Assembly: GCA_024711345.1 (NCBI GenBank)
Contig: JANJTA010000007.1
Location: forward strand, 1-64,000
From: Rhodanobacter sp.
Lineage (GTDB): Bacteria > Pseudomonadota > Gammaproteobacteria > Xanthomonadales > Rhodanobacteraceae
Direction of reading: 5' to 3'
DNA: 64,000 bases
Part shown: positions 53,263 to 64,000 of the stretch, in pieces
How positions within the stretch are numbered: position 1 is the stretch's first letter
How the letters are laid out: every line of letters begins with the position of its first letter
Notes under the pieces: generated by a model
What the model saw: the letters and a program-made list of their open reading frames with translations, nothing else
Databases searched by the model: none
Told to the model about the DNA's origin: nothing
Position numbers and translations under genes: made by a program

Positions 53263-53291
53263 ATTTTACGGGCTGGGTGACGGCCGTACAA
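53263..53291 (-). promoter_or_regulatory. Sigma70 promoter of tRNA-Lys
   Basis: Minus strand TTGTAC-N17-TAAAAT, 25 nt upstream of the tRNA. Confidence 0.75.
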
Positions 53292-53310
53292 GCAAACCCC
53301 CCGACCCGCT

Positions 53311-53997
53311 TCAGGCGTAGCGGGTGGGATCGACCAGGCCCGCATCGCGGAAGCCCTGTGCGCGCAGTCGACAGGCATCGCAATGGCCACAGGCACGGCC
53401 TTCCTGGTCGGCCTGGTAGCAGCTGACCGTGGCCGAGAAATCCACGCCGAGGCGCCGGCCTTCGCGCGCGATGTCGGCCTTGCTCAGGTGCATCAGCGGC
53501 GCATGGATGCGAATGCCGGCGCCCTCCACGCCAGCCTTGGTGGCGACATTCGCCAGTTGCTCGAACGCCGCGACGAAGGCAGGACGGCAGTCCGGATAGC
53601 CGGAGTAGTCGACCGCGTTGACGCCGCACCAGATGTCGCTTGAGCCGAGCACCTCGGCCCAGCCCAGCGCGATCGACAGCATGATGGTGTTGCGCGCCGG
53701 CACGTAGGTCACCGGGATCGCGCTGCTGTCGGCCGCATCCAGCGGCACGTCGATGTCGGCGGTGAGCGCGGAACCGCCGATGCTGCGCAGGTCGATGCCG
53801 ACCGTCTTGTGCTCGACCGAGCCGAGCATCCGCGCCACGCGGCCGGAGGCGGCCAGCTCGGAGCTGTGGCGCTGGCCGTAAGCCACGCTGAGCGCATGCA
53901 CCTGGTAGCCCTGCTCGCGCGCGATGGCGACGGTAACGGCCGAATCCATGCCGCCGGAGACGAGCACGACGGCCTTGCGGAGTTGCGTTTCGGACAT
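53311..53997 (-). CDS. queC: 7-cyano-7-deazaguanine synthase
   Basis: [42 protein letters not shown]-terminal Cys motif [24 protein letters not shown]. Confidence 0.97.
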   Translation of the reverse strand: MSETQLRKAVVLVSGGMDSAVTVAIAREQGYQVHALSVAYGQRHSSELAASGRVARMLGSVEHKTVGIDLRSIGGSALTADIDVPLDAADSSAIPVTYVPARNTIMLSIALGWAEVLGSSDIWCGVNAVDYSGYPDCRPAFVAAFEQLANVATKAGVEGAGIRIHAPLMHLSKADIAREGRRLGVDFSATVSCYQADQEGRACGHCDACRLRAQGFRDAGLVDPTRYA

Positions 53998-54110
53998 GGG
54001 TTCATCCACTGGGATACGGCCGATCGCCGGCCGGAAAGCGCACGCGGCGACACAGGCCACGGCGCGTGAAACAGGAGCAGGTGGAGGCGTGCCGCGCGCT
54101 CACCCCTCGC

Positions 54111-54803
54111 CTATTTTCCTCGCGCATCGTTCCACAGCAGCTTGTGCAGCTGCAGCTGGAAGCGCACGGGCAACTTGTCGGCAATGATCCATTCGGCCAG
54201 CTCGCGCGGCTCGACCTTGCCCCATACCGGCGAGAACAGCACCATGCAGCGGTCCGCCAGCGCATGTTCGGCCAGCATCGCGCACGCCCACTCGTAGTCC
54301 GCGCGACTGGCGACGACGATCTTGACCTGGTCGTGCGGCAGCAGGTGATCGAGATTCGACCACAGGTTGCGCGCGCTCTCGCCCGAGCCCGGCGCCTTCA
54401 GATCCATCACCTTGTGCACGCGCGGGTCGACTGCGGAAACGTCCAGCGCGCCGGAGGTCTCCAGCGAGACCTCGTAACCGGCATCGCACAGCTTGCGCAG
54501 CAGGATCAGGCAGCGCTTCTGTGCCAGCGGCTCGCCGCCGGTCACGCAGACGTGCTTCGCGCCATGCGTGGCGACCTCGGCGAGGATGTCGTCGATCGCG
54601 CGCCAGCCGCCGCCATGGAACGCATATTCGGTGTCGCACCAGACGCAGCGCAACGGGCAACCGGTGAGGCGTACGAACACGCTGCGCCAGCCGGCTGCAT
54701 CGGCTTCGCCCTGGATCGAGTGGAAGATCTCGGTGATGCGCAGGCGCTCGGCGACCGCCGCGGCAGGCGCGCCGGACGCCTCGCGCGCGTCATGGCCGCT
54801 CAT
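54111..54803 (-). CDS. queE: 7-carboxy-7-deazaguanine synthase
   Basis: RITEIFHSIQGEADAAGWRSVFVRLTGCPLRCVWCDTEYAFHGG radical SAM motif. Confidence 0.96.
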   Translation of the reverse strand: MSGHDAREASGAPAAAVAERLRITEIFHSIQGEADAAGWRSVFVRLTGCPLRCVWCDTEYAFHGGGWRAIDDILAEVATHGAKHVCVTGGEPLAQKRCLILLRKLCDAGYEVSLETSGALDVSAVDPRVHKVMDLKAPGSGESARNLWSNLDHLLPHDQVKIVVASRADYEWACAMLAEHALADRCMVLFSPVWGKVEPRELAEWIIADKLPVRFQLQLHKLLWNDARGK

Positions 54804-54815
54804 AGCACTACCCGC

Positions 54816-55679
54816 TCAGTTGCCCGACTGCAGTTGCAGGCGCTGCAGGCGTTCCTGGGCCAAGCTGGCCGCCTTGGTGCCCGGGTACTTGCTGGCGACC
54901 TGGGCCAGCGTGGCCTTCGCCGCCGCGGTCTGCTTGAGTTCCAGCTGGCTGTAGCCGACCTTGAGCAGCGCGTCCGGCGCCTTGTCGCTCTGCGGAAACT
55001 GGCTGAGCAATTGCTGAAACGATTCCAGCGCGACGGGATAGTTGGTGGTGGCGTAGTACGACTCGCCGAGCCAGTACCAGGCATTCGGCGCCAGCGCATG
55101 GTTCGGATACTGCTGGATGAAGCCGCGGAACTCGCGCGAGGCTTCCACGTAATTGCCTGCGCGGATCGCCTTGAAGGCCACGTCGTAGGCAGCCTGCGCC
55201 GCAGCCGGATCGCCGGCGGCGGTACCCGTGTTGTCGACCTTCGCGGCGGACTGGGCCGCCGTGGAGTTGCCGGCGGCAGCGGTCTTCGCCGCCGCAGCCT
55301 GGCCGCCGGCCTGCGCCTGCGGGTTGTTGCCCGCCGCCGCGGCAGCGCCCGCCGCGCCGCCCTCGAGCCGCCCGAGGCGCGCGTCGAGATCGGTGTACTG
55401 GGCCTTGTTCTTGTCGTCGAGCGTCTGCAACTGGTGCTGCAGCTCCTCGACCTGCCCTTGCAACTGCTGCAACTGTGCCTGCAACTGCTGCATCTGGTTG
55501 ACCAACCCGGTGCCGGACTGGTCCTTGTTCTGTGCCTGCTGTTCCAGCCGCGCGACGCGATCGGCGAGACTCAACCGCGAATCCTGCGCGAAGGCCGGGA
55601 ACGCGAACAGCATGGCGGACGCGAGTGCGCCCGCCATGCTGAACCTGGCTGCAAAGCTGTTAGCCAGTCGCTCCATCAT
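54816..55679 (-). CDS. cpoB: Tol-Pal system protein CpoB/YbgF
   Basis: Signal peptide, coiled coil, C-terminal TPR AAYDVAFKAIRAGNYVEASREFRGFIQQYPNHALAPNAWYWLGESYY. Confidence 0.93.
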   Translation of the reverse strand: MMERLANSFAARFSMAGALASAMLFAFPAFAQDSRLSLADRVARLEQQAQNKDQSGTGLVNQMQQLQAQLQQLQGQVEELQHQLQTLDDKNKAQYTDLDARLGRLEGGAAGAAAAAGNNPQAQAGGQAAAAKTAAAGNSTAAQSAAKVDNTGTAAGDPAAAQAAYDVAFKAIRAGNYVEASREFRGFIQQYPNHALAPNAWYWLGESYYATTNYPVALESFQQLLSQFPQSDKAPDALLKVGYSQLELKQTAAAKATLAQVASKYPGTKAASLAQERLQRLQLQSGN

Positions 55680-56185
55680 TACTGCGCCGTGTAGACGATC
55701 TCGACGCGGCGGTTCTTGCTCCAGCAATCCTCGTTGTGCTCACGGCACACCGGCTTTTCCTTGCCGTAGCTGATCACTTCCAGCTGGCTGGCCGAGCCAC
55801 CGTTGGCCTGCAGCGCGTCGGAGACGGCATTGCCGCGACGCTCGCCGAGGCCGAGGTTGTACTCGCGCGAACCGCGCTCGTCGGCATTGCCTTCGAGACG
55901 GATGTGCGAGGTCGGGCGATCCTGCAGGTACTTGGCGTGGCACGCCATGATCTGCTGGAACTCCGGCTTGATCTCGGTCTTGTCGAAGTCGAAGTACACG
56001 ACGCGCTGACGCAGGCAGGCATCGGTATCGAGGTCGGCAGGGGTGTACTTGCCGTCGGAGACGGGAGCCTGGGCCGGAGCAGCCTGCTCCGGGGCGGGCT
56101 GGGGCTTGACTTCCTGCTTCTTGGAGCAAGCGGCCGCGCCCACGCAGAGCAGGGCGACCAGGGCGACGCGAACGGTCTTATTCAT
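55679..56185 (-). CDS. pal: Peptidoglycan-associated lipoprotein
   Basis: Lipobox CVGAAACSKK; OmpA-like VVYFDFDKTEIKPEFQQIMACHAKYL... RLEGNADERGSREYNLGLGERR. Confidence 0.96.
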   Translation of the reverse strand: MNKTVRVALVALLCVGAAACSKKQEVKPQPAPEQAAPAQAPVSDGKYTPADLDTDACLRQRVVYFDFDKTEIKPEFQQIMACHAKYLQDRPTSHIRLEGNADERGSREYNLGLGERRGNAVSDALQANGGSASQLEVISYGKEKPVCREHNEDCWSKNRRVEIVYTAQ

Positions 56186-56433
56186 GGTGACGTTCCTTAC
56201 GGGTTGAGTTCCGACAAACGATGACGACTGGATTACGGGACAGCTGACGCCGGTTGTCCGGCTGTTATTTTGACACTTGAAAGGTCGACTGTGCATGGCT
56301 CTGCACGGTCGCCCTGACTGGCTCCTGGCGCGGCGAAGCGCCATGGCCGGAAACCGAAACGCGCCTCGCGGCGCCGTTCGGGCCCACTCCCTGGGCATCA
56401 GGCTGCCGCACTCGCGCGCGGCCACCTGGAAAA

Positions 56434-57768
56434 TCAACGTTGCCGATAGGGCCCCCAGGCAGGCTCGCGCACGTCGCCATCGGAAAGCACGAGGCGCTGG
56501 CGAACCAGACCGTCAGCCGATACGGCATACAACACGCCGCGACGTCCTTCGGTAGCGGCGTAAAGCAGCATGCTGGCATTCGGAGCAAAACTCGGGGACT
56601 CGTCGATCGGGCCCGGCGAGAGGAAACGCACCTGGTCGCCCAGGCTGCGGTCCATGATGGCAATACGATACACGTTCCCGTTGCCCTGCACCATGGCGAT
56701 CTGCTTGCCGTCGTAGCTCACGTCGGCATTCAGATTGCTCTGGCCCTGGAAGCTGATTCGCTGCGGCGTACCGCCACTGGCCGACACCTGGTAGATCTGC
56801 GGCCGGCCGGAACGGTCGGAGGTGAAATAGATGCTCTGGCCATCGGGCGCCCAGACCGGCTCGGTGTCGATCGACAGGCTGTTGGTCAGGCGCGTTTCGC
56901 GCCGGCTGGCCAGATCCAGCACGAACAACTCCAGGTTGCCGACATAGGACAACGCCACCGCCAGCTTGCTGCCGTCGGGGGACCACGCCGGCGCACCGTT
57001 GATGCCCCGCGGATGGGATTCCACCAGCTGACGCGAACCGGTGGTGATGTCCTGCACGTAGATCGACGAATTGCCGCTCTCGAACGAGACGTAGGCAAGC
57101 TTGCGCCCGTCGGGCGACCACGCCGGCGTCAGCAGCGACTCCCTCGAGCGCGCCACCACCTGCGGGTTGTAGCCGTCCGAGTCGGCCACGATCAGCGAAT
57201 AGGTGGTGTGGTTGCCCAGGCCCACCGCGGTGATGTAGGCGATGCGGGTCCAGAACGCGCCGCGCACGCCGGTGATCTTCTGGTAGATGATGTCCGCGAT
57301 CTGGTGCGCCACGCCACGCAGGTCGCCTACCGGGGCCGGCGGCATCTGCTGGTGCAACAGGCTCTGCTGCTTGTTGACGTCCCACAGCTCGTATTCGACC
57401 TGGACCATGCCGTTGCCGACGTCGGCGACGTTGCCGACCACGATGTAGTCCTGCTTGAGCAACCGCCAGGTGGCGAACTTGATGTCCGAGCCCTTGGACG
57501 GAAACTCCACGATGTCGCTCTTGGCCAGCGAGCGGAATTTGCCGGAGCGGTTGAAGTCGTTGCGCATCACGTCGGCCACGTCGGTCGACAGCGGCGCGCC
57601 GCCGGCCTGGGCGAACGGCACCACCACGATCGGGGTGGCGGTCTTGACGCCGCCGACGATGTCGACATTCAGCGACTGGGCCGCGGCCGGGCCGGCGACG
57701 AACAACGCCACCACGGCCAGCAGGAGGGCGGCGAAGCTGGGGCTGGATTTGCGCATGGACTTGATCAT
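56434..57768 (-). CDS. tolB: Tol-Pal system beta-propeller protein TolB
   Basis: PAWSPDGRKLAYVSFESGNSSIYVQDITTG..., EPVWAPDGQSIYFTSDRSGRPQIY. Confidence 0.96.
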   Translation of the reverse strand: MIKSMRKSSPSFAALLLAVVALFVAGPAAAQSLNVDIVGGVKTATPIVVVPFAQAGGAPLSTDVADVMRNDFNRSGKFRSLAKSDIVEFPSKGSDIKFATWRLLKQDYIVVGNVADVGNGMVQVEYELWDVNKQQSLLHQQMPPAPVGDLRGVAHQIADIIYQKITGVRGAFWTRIAYITAVGLGNHTTYSLIVADSDGYNPQVVARSRESLLTPAWSPDGRKLAYVSFESGNSSIYVQDITTGSRQLVESHPRGINGAPAWSPDGSKLAVALSYVGNLELFVLDLASRRETRLTNSLSIDTEPVWAPDGQSIYFTSDRSGRPQIYQVSASGGTPQRISFQGQSNLNADVSYDGKQIAMVQGNGNVYRIAIMDRSLGDQVRFLSPGPIDESPSFAPNASMLLYAATEGRRGVLYAVSADGLVRQRLVLSDGDVREPAWGPYRQR

Positions 57769-58695
57769 TGCGGCCTGAAGGTGAAGGTGAGGTTGCGCTG
57801 GAACACGCTTTCAAAGCCCTTGTAGGGCAAGGTCTTGGTGCGCAGCACCGCATTCTCGACCGAACGCCGGCCCGCATCGTCGTACGGGCAGCTGGAATCG
57901 ACGGTGGCACTCATCACGTCACCGCCGGGCGACTGCACGATATGAACCTGACACGGAACGGACGGTATGTTATCCGGCCTTAACCAGTTCGGCGTGACCG
58001 CATTCTGAATGGCCGCTGCATATTCGTCGGCGAGATTGCTGTTCTGGCTGTTGTTGCCGGTCTGGCGCTGCGCCGCGTCGGGCAGGTCGGGCGCGCCGTT
58101 GTCCTGGGCGTTCTTCAGATCCTCCAGCTGCTGCTTGGCCTGCTTGGCCCGGCTGTCGAGCTTGCGGGTCTGCTGCGCCGCCGCGTCCATCTTGGCGAAC
58201 AGGTCGTCGATCTGCTTCTGTTTCTCCTGCTTCTGCTTGGCCGCCTGCGCATCCAGCTCGGCCTGGCGCTGGCGCTGCTTTTCCTCCTGCAACTGCTTGG
58301 CTTCCTCGGCCTTCAGCGCCGCCTCCTCCACCACCCGCTCCTGGTCCTTGATGTCGGGCTGCTTGGGCGGCGGCGGCAGGGTCTTGACCTCCGGCGCCTC
58401 GATCTTGGGCGGCGTCGGCGGCGGCACGGTGGGCGGCGGCGGAGTGGAATCGGGTACCGGCTTGGCCTTCACCGCCTTCGGCGGCGGGCTGCCGGTGGGG
58501 CCGATCAGGGTGGCCTCGATGACCGGGCCCTGCAGCTCCAGCGGCTTCGAGCAGGTAATCGGGTTCATCCACGCCGGCAGGTGCAGCGCGTTGAACAGGT
58601 TCTCGTAGGTCGAACACGGCAGCACCGCGAGGAACAAAAACCCCACGATGCCGATGTGCAGGACGGCGGAAAGTACGACCGCCTTAGGCGTCGCC

Positions 58696-58709
<14 letters not shown>
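57765..58709 (-). CDS. tolA: Cell envelope protein TolA
   Basis: N-terminal TM, Pro-rich and Lys/Gln/Ala coiled coil, C-terminal YAAAIQNAVTPNWLRPDNIPSVPCQVHIVQSPGGDVMSATV. Confidence 0.93.
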
Positions 58710-59160
<451 letters not shown>

Positions 59161-59173
59161 GGCTGCTCTCCGC

Positions 59174-59860
59174 TCAGGCGACGTCGTCGGTCTGGATCTG
59201 CCGCTGCAGCACCGAGGAGAACTCTTCCTGGAACACGTCGTAGCGCGAGGCGATGCGCTCGACCTTGGTGGCGTAGCGGTTGTACGCCCACTGTGCCGGG
59301 ATCGCGGCGAACAGGCCCATCGCGGTGGCGATCAACGCCTCGGAAATGTGCGGCGCGACCACCGCGATGGTCACGTCCTTCATGTCGCCCAGGCCCTGGA
59401 ACGCGCCCATGATGCCCCACACGGTGCCGAACAGGCCCACGTACGGGCTGATCGAGCCGACGTTGGCGAGGAACTCCAGGTTGCGCTCGAGCAGGCCGAT
59501 CTCGCGCGTGCCGGCCACCTGCATGGCGCGCTCGGAGCCCTCGATCGCGCTGCGCGGGTCGTGCGTCTTGCGCTGGCGCTGGCGGGCGAACTCGCGGAAG
59601 CCCGACTCGAAGATGTTCTCGATGCCGCCGGTACCGCCGTGGCGGTTGCTGACCTCGCGGAACAGCTGGGCCAGGTCGCCGCCGGACCAGAAGCGTTCCT
59701 CGAACTCCTCGGCATTCTCCATCGCCGCCTTGGTCTGCGAGTACTTGCGGATGATGATGACCCAGGACAGGAACGAGAACACCAGCAGGATCAGCAGCAC
59801 CAGCTTTACCGGCACGCTCGAATCCGCGATCAGCGTGAAAACATTCAGTCCACTGTTCAT
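59174..59860 (-). CDS. tolQ: MotA/TolQ/ExbB proton channel protein
   Basis: LEFLANVGSISPYVGLFGTVWGIMGAFQGLG. Confidence 0.96.
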   Translation of the reverse strand: MNSGLNVFTLIADSSVPVKLVLLILLVFSFLSWVIIIRKYSQTKAAMENAEEFEERFWSGGDLAQLFREVSNRHGGTGGIENIFESGFREFARQRQRKTHDPRSAIEGSERAMQVAGTREIGLLERNLEFLANVGSISPYVGLFGTVWGIMGAFQGLGDMKDVTIAVVAPHISEALIATAMGLFAAIPAQWAYNRYATKVERIASRYDVFQEEFSSVLQRQIQTDDVA

Positions 59861-59878
59861 TGCTTGCAGGTGCTCCGC

Positions 59879-60316
59879 CTATCGGCTTGGGTTGTCTTGA
59901 AGTGCGCTTTGCGGGATCAGGTCGGCAGGAATCGGCGCCGGCCGCATGCGCTCCAGGTCGACGCAGGCCACCCGCACGCTGGCGCGGACCAGGCAGCTGC
60001 CGTCCTTTCCCGTGATCGTCTGGGCGAACAGGATACTGGCTGCGCGCCGTTCTTCGACGTCGACCGTTACCGACAGTTCATCATCCAGCAGGGCGGGCCT
60101 GAGGAAGTCGATGCGCATGTCGCGCACCATGAAGGCCAGCCCGGTGGCCTGCTTGAACGCCATCTGGTCGACGCCGAGCGCGCGCATCCACTCGCTGCGG
60201 GCGCGTTCCATGAAACGCAGGTAGCCGGCGTGGTAGACCACTCCGCCGGCGTCGGTGTCCTCCCAGTAGACCCGCACGTTCCAGCGGAAGGACGGCTTCG
60301 CGGCAGGCTCAGGCAT
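59879..60316 (-). CDS. ybgC: Tol-Pal system-associated acyl-CoA thioesterase
   Basis: [38 protein letters not shown]. Confidence 0.94.
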   Translation of the reverse strand: MPEPAAKPSFRWNVRVYWEDTDAGGVVYHAGYLRFMERARSEWMRALGVDQMAFKQATGLAFMVRDMRIDFLRPALLDDELSVTVDVEERRAASILFAQTITGKDGSCLVRASVRVACVDLERMRPAPIPADLIPQSALQDNPSR

Positions 60317-61358
60317 CGTCGGCTCCGCTCTCGAACAGGTCGGCAGCCTGCGCCTGGCGCGGCGGCGGCACCAGCCCCAGATGGCGCCAGCCCCTGGCGC
60401 TGACCATGCGGCCGCGGGCGGTGCGCACCAGGTAGCCCTGCTGGATCAGGTACGGTTCCACCACGTCCTCCAGCGTTCCGCGGTCCTCGCTCAGTGCGGC
60501 CGCCAGCGACTCCACCCCGACCGGGCCACCGCCGAAATTCTCGATGATCAGGCCGAGCAGGCGCCGGTCCAGCTCGTCGAAGCCTTGCGGGTCGATCTTC
60601 AGCATGTCCAGCGCGGCGCGGGCCGCCGCCAGCGTGATCTCGCCGCCGGCGCGCACCTCGGCGTAGTCGCGCACCCGGCGCAGCAGCCGATTGGCGATGC
60701 GCGGCGTGCCGCGCGAACGGCGGGCGATTTCCTGCGCCCCTTCCGCCGCGCAGGCGATGCCGAGAATCTTCGCCGCGCGGCGCACGATCGCGGTGAGCTC
60801 GTCGGCGGTATAGAACTCCAGCCGCTGCACGATGCCGAAGCGGTCGCGCAGCGGTGCGGTGAGCATGCCGGCGCGGGTGGTGGCGCCGATCAGGGTGAAC
60901 GGCGGCAGGTCCAGCTTGATCGAGCGCGCAGCCGGGCCTTCGCCGATCATGATGTCGATCTGGAAATCCTCCATCGCCGGGTACAGCACCTCCTCGACCA
61001 GCGGCGACAGGCGATGGATCTCGTCGACGAACAGCACGTCGTTCGCCTCCAGGTTGGTCAGCAGCGCGGCCAGGTCGCCGGCGCGCTCCAGCACCGGGCC
61101 GGAGGTGGTGCGCAGGTTGACGCCCAGCTCATTGGCGATCACGTGACTGAGCGTGGTCTTGCCCAGCCCCGGCGGGCCGAACACCAGCACGTGGTCCAGC
61201 GCGCCGCCGCGTTTCTTCGCCGCCTCGATGTAGATCGAAAGCTGCTCGCGCACCGCCTGCTGGCCCAGGTACTCGGCCAGCCGCTTCGGCCGGATGGTGG
61301 CTTCCAGCGCCTCGTCGTCGAGCTGGGCAGCGGCGGTGATGATGCGGTGGTCGGTCAT
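60309..61358 (-). CDS. ruvB: Holliday junction DNA helicase RuvB
   Basis: [58 protein letters not shown]. Confidence 0.98.
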   Translation of the reverse strand: MTDHRIITAAAQLDDEALEATIRPKRLAEYLGQQAVREQLSIYIEAAKKRGGALDHVLVFGPPGLGKTTLSHVIANELGVNLRTTSGPVLERAGDLAALLTNLEANDVLFVDEIHRLSPLVEEVLYPAMEDFQIDIMIGEGPAARSIKLDLPPFTLIGATTRAGMLTAPLRDRFGIVQRLEFYTADELTAIVRRAAKILGIACAAEGAQEIARRSRGTPRIANRLLRRVRDYAEVRAGGEITLAAARAALDMLKIDPQGFDELDRRLLGLIIENFGGGPVGVESLAAALSEDRGTLEDVVEPYLIQQGYLVRTARGRMVSARGWRHLGLVPPPRQAQAADLFESGADDA

Positions 61359-61426
61359 GGGACGGATTATGACGGCTTGGGCGCTTGAGTGGGGCTGAAA
61401 TCGACAGCAAGAGCACCCGTGCCCAT

Positions 61427-61462
61427 GAGTCAAAGAAGTGCTTCCCTGCACTTCTTTGACTC
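61427..61462. repeat. 15-bp perfect inverted repeat
   Basis: gagtcaaagaagtgc-ttccct-gcacttctttgactc. Confidence 0.9.
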
Positions 61463-61546
61463 GCCCCCGTCGGGCTTCGCCCGACCGGGGCTCCGCATAC
61501 CGATCGCGTCCGCGACCGGCATGCGTGCGGCCCATCCGTGGGCCGC

Positions 61547-61585
61547 AGTGGAGATCTGATCCGCTGCGCGGATCAGATCTCCACT
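61547..61585. repeat. 18-bp perfect inverted repeat overlapping the kup stop codon
   Basis: agtggagatctgatccgc-tgc-gcggatcagatctccact. Confidence 0.92.
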
Positions 61586-63474
61586 TGCGCGCCCAGCTCG
61601 ATCAGCCGGTTGCCGGGAATCTGGAAGAACGCGGTGGCCGGCATCGCGTTGCGCGACAGGAAGGCGAACAGCTTGTCGCGCCACAGCGCCATGCCGGGGC
61701 GGCGCGCATCGGCCACGATGGTCTCGCGCGACAGGAAGAAGGTGGTGTCCATCATGTCGAAGCCGAGCCCCTCGCGCGTGCACTGGGTCAGCGCCAGCGG
61801 GATGTTCGGATCCTCGGCGAAACCGAAGCGCAGCTCCAGTCCGAAGAAGTTGCCGGCCATCGGCGTGATCACGATGCGCTCCTCGGCCTCGGCTACCGGG
61901 GTCTCCAGCGTCTCCACCGTCAGCAGCACGTTGCGCTCGTGCAGCACCTTGTTGTGCTTGAGGTTGTGCAGCAGCGCGTGCGGCACGGCGTGCTGGTTCG
62001 CGGTGAGGAAGATCGCCGTGCCCGGCACGCGCAGCGGCGGGTGGTCGGCGATGTTTTCGATGAACGGCGCCAGCGCCAGTCCGCCCTGCTTGATCTCGCG
62101 CACCACCAGTTCGCGGCCGCGGCGCCAGGTGGTCATCACGCTGAACAGCACCACGCCCAGCACCAGCGGGAACCAGCCGCCGTGCGCCACCTTCAGCAGG
62201 TTCGCGCCGAAGAACGACAGGTCGATGATCAGGAACAGCACGCCCACCAGCACCACCGTCAACCAGCTCCAATGCCAGCGCTTGCGCGCCACCACCAGCG
62301 CCAGCAGGGTGGTCATGGTCATGGTGCCGGTCACCGCGATGCCGTAGGCGGCGCCCAGGTTGTCCGAACTGCGGAAGCCGAGCACGGCCAGGATCACCAG
62401 CACCATCAGCATGCGGTTGACCCATGGCACGAAGATCTGCCCGGACATCTCGCGCGAGGTGTGCACCACCGCCAGCCGCGGCGAATAGCCCAGCGACATC
62501 GCCTCGCGGGTCATCGAGAACGCGCCGGAGATCACCGCCTGCGACGCGATCACCGCGGCGCAGGCCGACAGCACGATCATCGGGTACAGCAGCGCCGGCG
62601 GCACCATCAGGTAGAACGGGCTGGAAATCGCCAGCGGGTCGCCCAGCAGCAGCGCGCCCTGACCGAAGTAATTGAGCAGCAGCGCCGGCAGCACGAAGCC
62701 GAACCAGGCCAGCCGGATCGGCTTCTTGCCGAAGTGGCCCATGTCCGCATACAGCGCTTCGGCGCCGGTCAGTGCCAGCACCACGCCGCCGAGGGCGATG
62801 AACGAGGTGTCGCCGTGGCTGATGAAGAAACGCACCGCGTGCAGCGGATTGACCGCGTACAGGACCTGCGGATTGGCGATGATCTGGCGCGCGCCGAGCA
62901 CCGCCAGCACCACGAACCACAGCGTCATCACCGGCGCAAACGCCCGGCCGACCTTGTGCGTGCCGTGCCGCTGCACCGCGAACATGCCCAGCAGGATCGC
63001 CAGCGCAATCCATACCACGTAGCGGCCCAGGCCGGGTGCAGCCACCTGCAGGCCCTCGACCGCGCCGAGCACCGAGATCGCCGGGGTGATCACGCCGTCG
63101 CCGTAGAACAGCGCCGCGCCGAAGATGCCGAAGCCGGCCAGCACCCAGCGCGCGCGCGCCGAGCCGCTCATCGAGCGCTGCGCCAGCGCCATCAGCGCCA
63201 TGATGCCGCCCTCGCCCTTGTTGTCCGCGCGCATCACGAAGGTGACGTATTTCAGCGACACCACGATGACCAGCGCCCAGAACACCAGCGACAGCACGCC
63301 CAGCACCGCCGGCTCGGTCGGCGTCATGCCGTGCGTGCCGAGGGTTTCCTTCATGGTGTACAGCGGGCTGGTGCCGATGTCGCCGAACACCACGCCGACC
63401 GCGCCCAGTGCCAGCGTCCGCAACCGGCGCCGGGTCTCCGCCGGCAATTCGCCCTGCACGGTATGCCGTCCCAC
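61573..63474 (-). CDS. kup: KUP/HAK/KT potassium transporter
   Basis: [56 protein letters not shown]. Confidence 0.97.
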   Translation of the reverse strand: MGRHTVQGELPAETRRRLRTLALGAVGVVFGDIGTSPLYTMKETLGTHGMTPTEPAVLGVLSLVFWALVIVVSLKYVTFVMRADNKGEGGIMALMALAQRSMSGSARARWVLAGFGIFGAALFYGDGVITPAISVLGAVEGLQVAAPGLGRYVVWIALAILLGMFAVQRHGTHKVGRAFAPVMTLWFVVLAVLGARQIIANPQVLYAVNPLHAVRFFISHGDTSFIALGGVVLALTGAEALYADMGHFGKKPIRLAWFGFVLPALLLNYFGQGALLLGDPLAISSPFYLMVPPALLYPMIVLSACAAVIASQAVISGAFSMTREAMSLGYSPRLAVVHTSREMSGQIFVPWVNRMLMVLVILAVLGFRSSDNLGAAYGIAVTGTMTMTTLLALVVARKRWHWSWLTVVLVGVLFLIIDLSFFGANLLKVAHGGWFPLVLGVVLFSVMTTWRRGRELVVREIKQGGLALAPFIENIADHPPLRVPGTAIFLTANQHAVPHALLHNLKHNKVLHERNVLLTVETLETPVAEAEERIVITPMAGNFFGLELRFGFAEDPNIPLALTQCTREGLGFDMMDTTFFLSRETIVADARRPGMALWRDKLFAFLSRNAMPATAFFQIPGNRLIELGAQVEI

Positions 63475-63476
63475 GA

Positions 63477-64000
63477 TCAGCTCCCCAGCGCCGCGCGCAG
63501 GGCCTTGCGGATGATCGCTTCGGCGCTGTCGCCTTCGGCGGCCACTTTCTGCACCAGCCGGCTCACCTCGGCCGGCTTGTAGCCCAGCTGCTGCAACGCC
63601 ACGCTCGCCTCGCCCGCAGCATCCAGCGGGGCGCCAGCCGCCTGCAGCGTGGCGCCGGGCACGCCGGACATGCCGTCGAGGCGGTCGCGCAGTTCCACCA
63701 CGATGCGCTCGGCGGTCTTCTTGCCGATGCCGGGGATCTTGGTCAGCGCGACCACGTCGCCGGCCTGCACCAGCCGCGCGAAATGGTCGGTGGACACGCC
63801 CGACAGTACCGCCAGCGCGATCTTCGCGCCGATCCCGCTGACCTTCAGCAGGTTGCGGAACAGCACGCGCTCGGCCTCGTGCAGAAAGCCGTACAGCGTG
63901 ATGCTGTCTTCCTTCACCGCATGATGGACGAGCAGCACCACTTCCTGGCCCAGGCCCGGCAGGTCGTAGATCGTCGACATCGGCGCCTCGACCTCGTAGC
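63477..64000 (-). CDS. ruvA: Holliday junction DNA helicase RuvA (5' end truncated by window edge)
   Basis: (YEVEAP)[60 protein letters not shown]; frame is open through the window end. Confidence 0.95.
   Translation of the reverse strand, partial: YEVEAPMSTIYDLPGLGQEVVLLVHHAVKEDSITLYGFLHEAERVLFRNLLKVSGIGAKIALAVLSGVSTDHFARLVQAGDVVALTKIPGIGKKTAERIVVELRDRLDGMSGVPGATLQAAGAPLDAAGEASVALQQLGYKPAEVSRLVQKVAAEGDSAEAIIRKALRAALGS

Overview
GC-rich gammaproteobacterial chromosomal segment. Gene content and order (oxyR, pilE-fimT-pilVWXY1, ruvA-kup-ruvB-tol-pal) look like Xanthomonadales/Rhodanobacteraceae; this assignment is by inspection only. I see about 64 protein genes, one tRNA-Lys, one clear FMN riboswitch, several REP-like palindromic repeats, and two decayed gene fragments. 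I found no CRISPR array, prophage or transposase. Main blocks: rib genes with nrdR, glyA, ettA and pyrF (0-11 kb); acyltransferase, GNAT, rhodanese, GlxA-type regulator and def (11-15.5 kb); cstA-yjiX with a second partial copy flanking a PEP-CTERM gene (16.5-21 kb); purL, dsbC, xerD and phaZ (25-34 kb); pepN, oxyR and a rubrerythrin/FeS/DUF3501 operon (35-42 kb); glnS (43-45 kb); a minor pilin/PilY1 operon (46-53 kb); queCE, tol-pal, ruvB, kup and ruvA (53-64 kb). The most interesting locus is around oxyR. A four-half-site OxyR-like operator abuts a predicted divergent promoter that would make a ~107-nt RNA with a C-rich loop and a strong Rho-independent terminator, i.e. an RNA in the position of enterobacterial OxyS. 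A second operator with nearly identical architecture sits in front of the rubrerythrin-FeS-DUF3501 operon. Other notable items: a sigma54-type promoter for the lone PEP-CTERM gene, a probable ACT-like/Pro-Ala/V4R-like protein, a decayed def fragment, and a retained yjiX paralog beside a dead cstA fragment. All calls come from reading the sequence and supplied ORFs; no database search was run.
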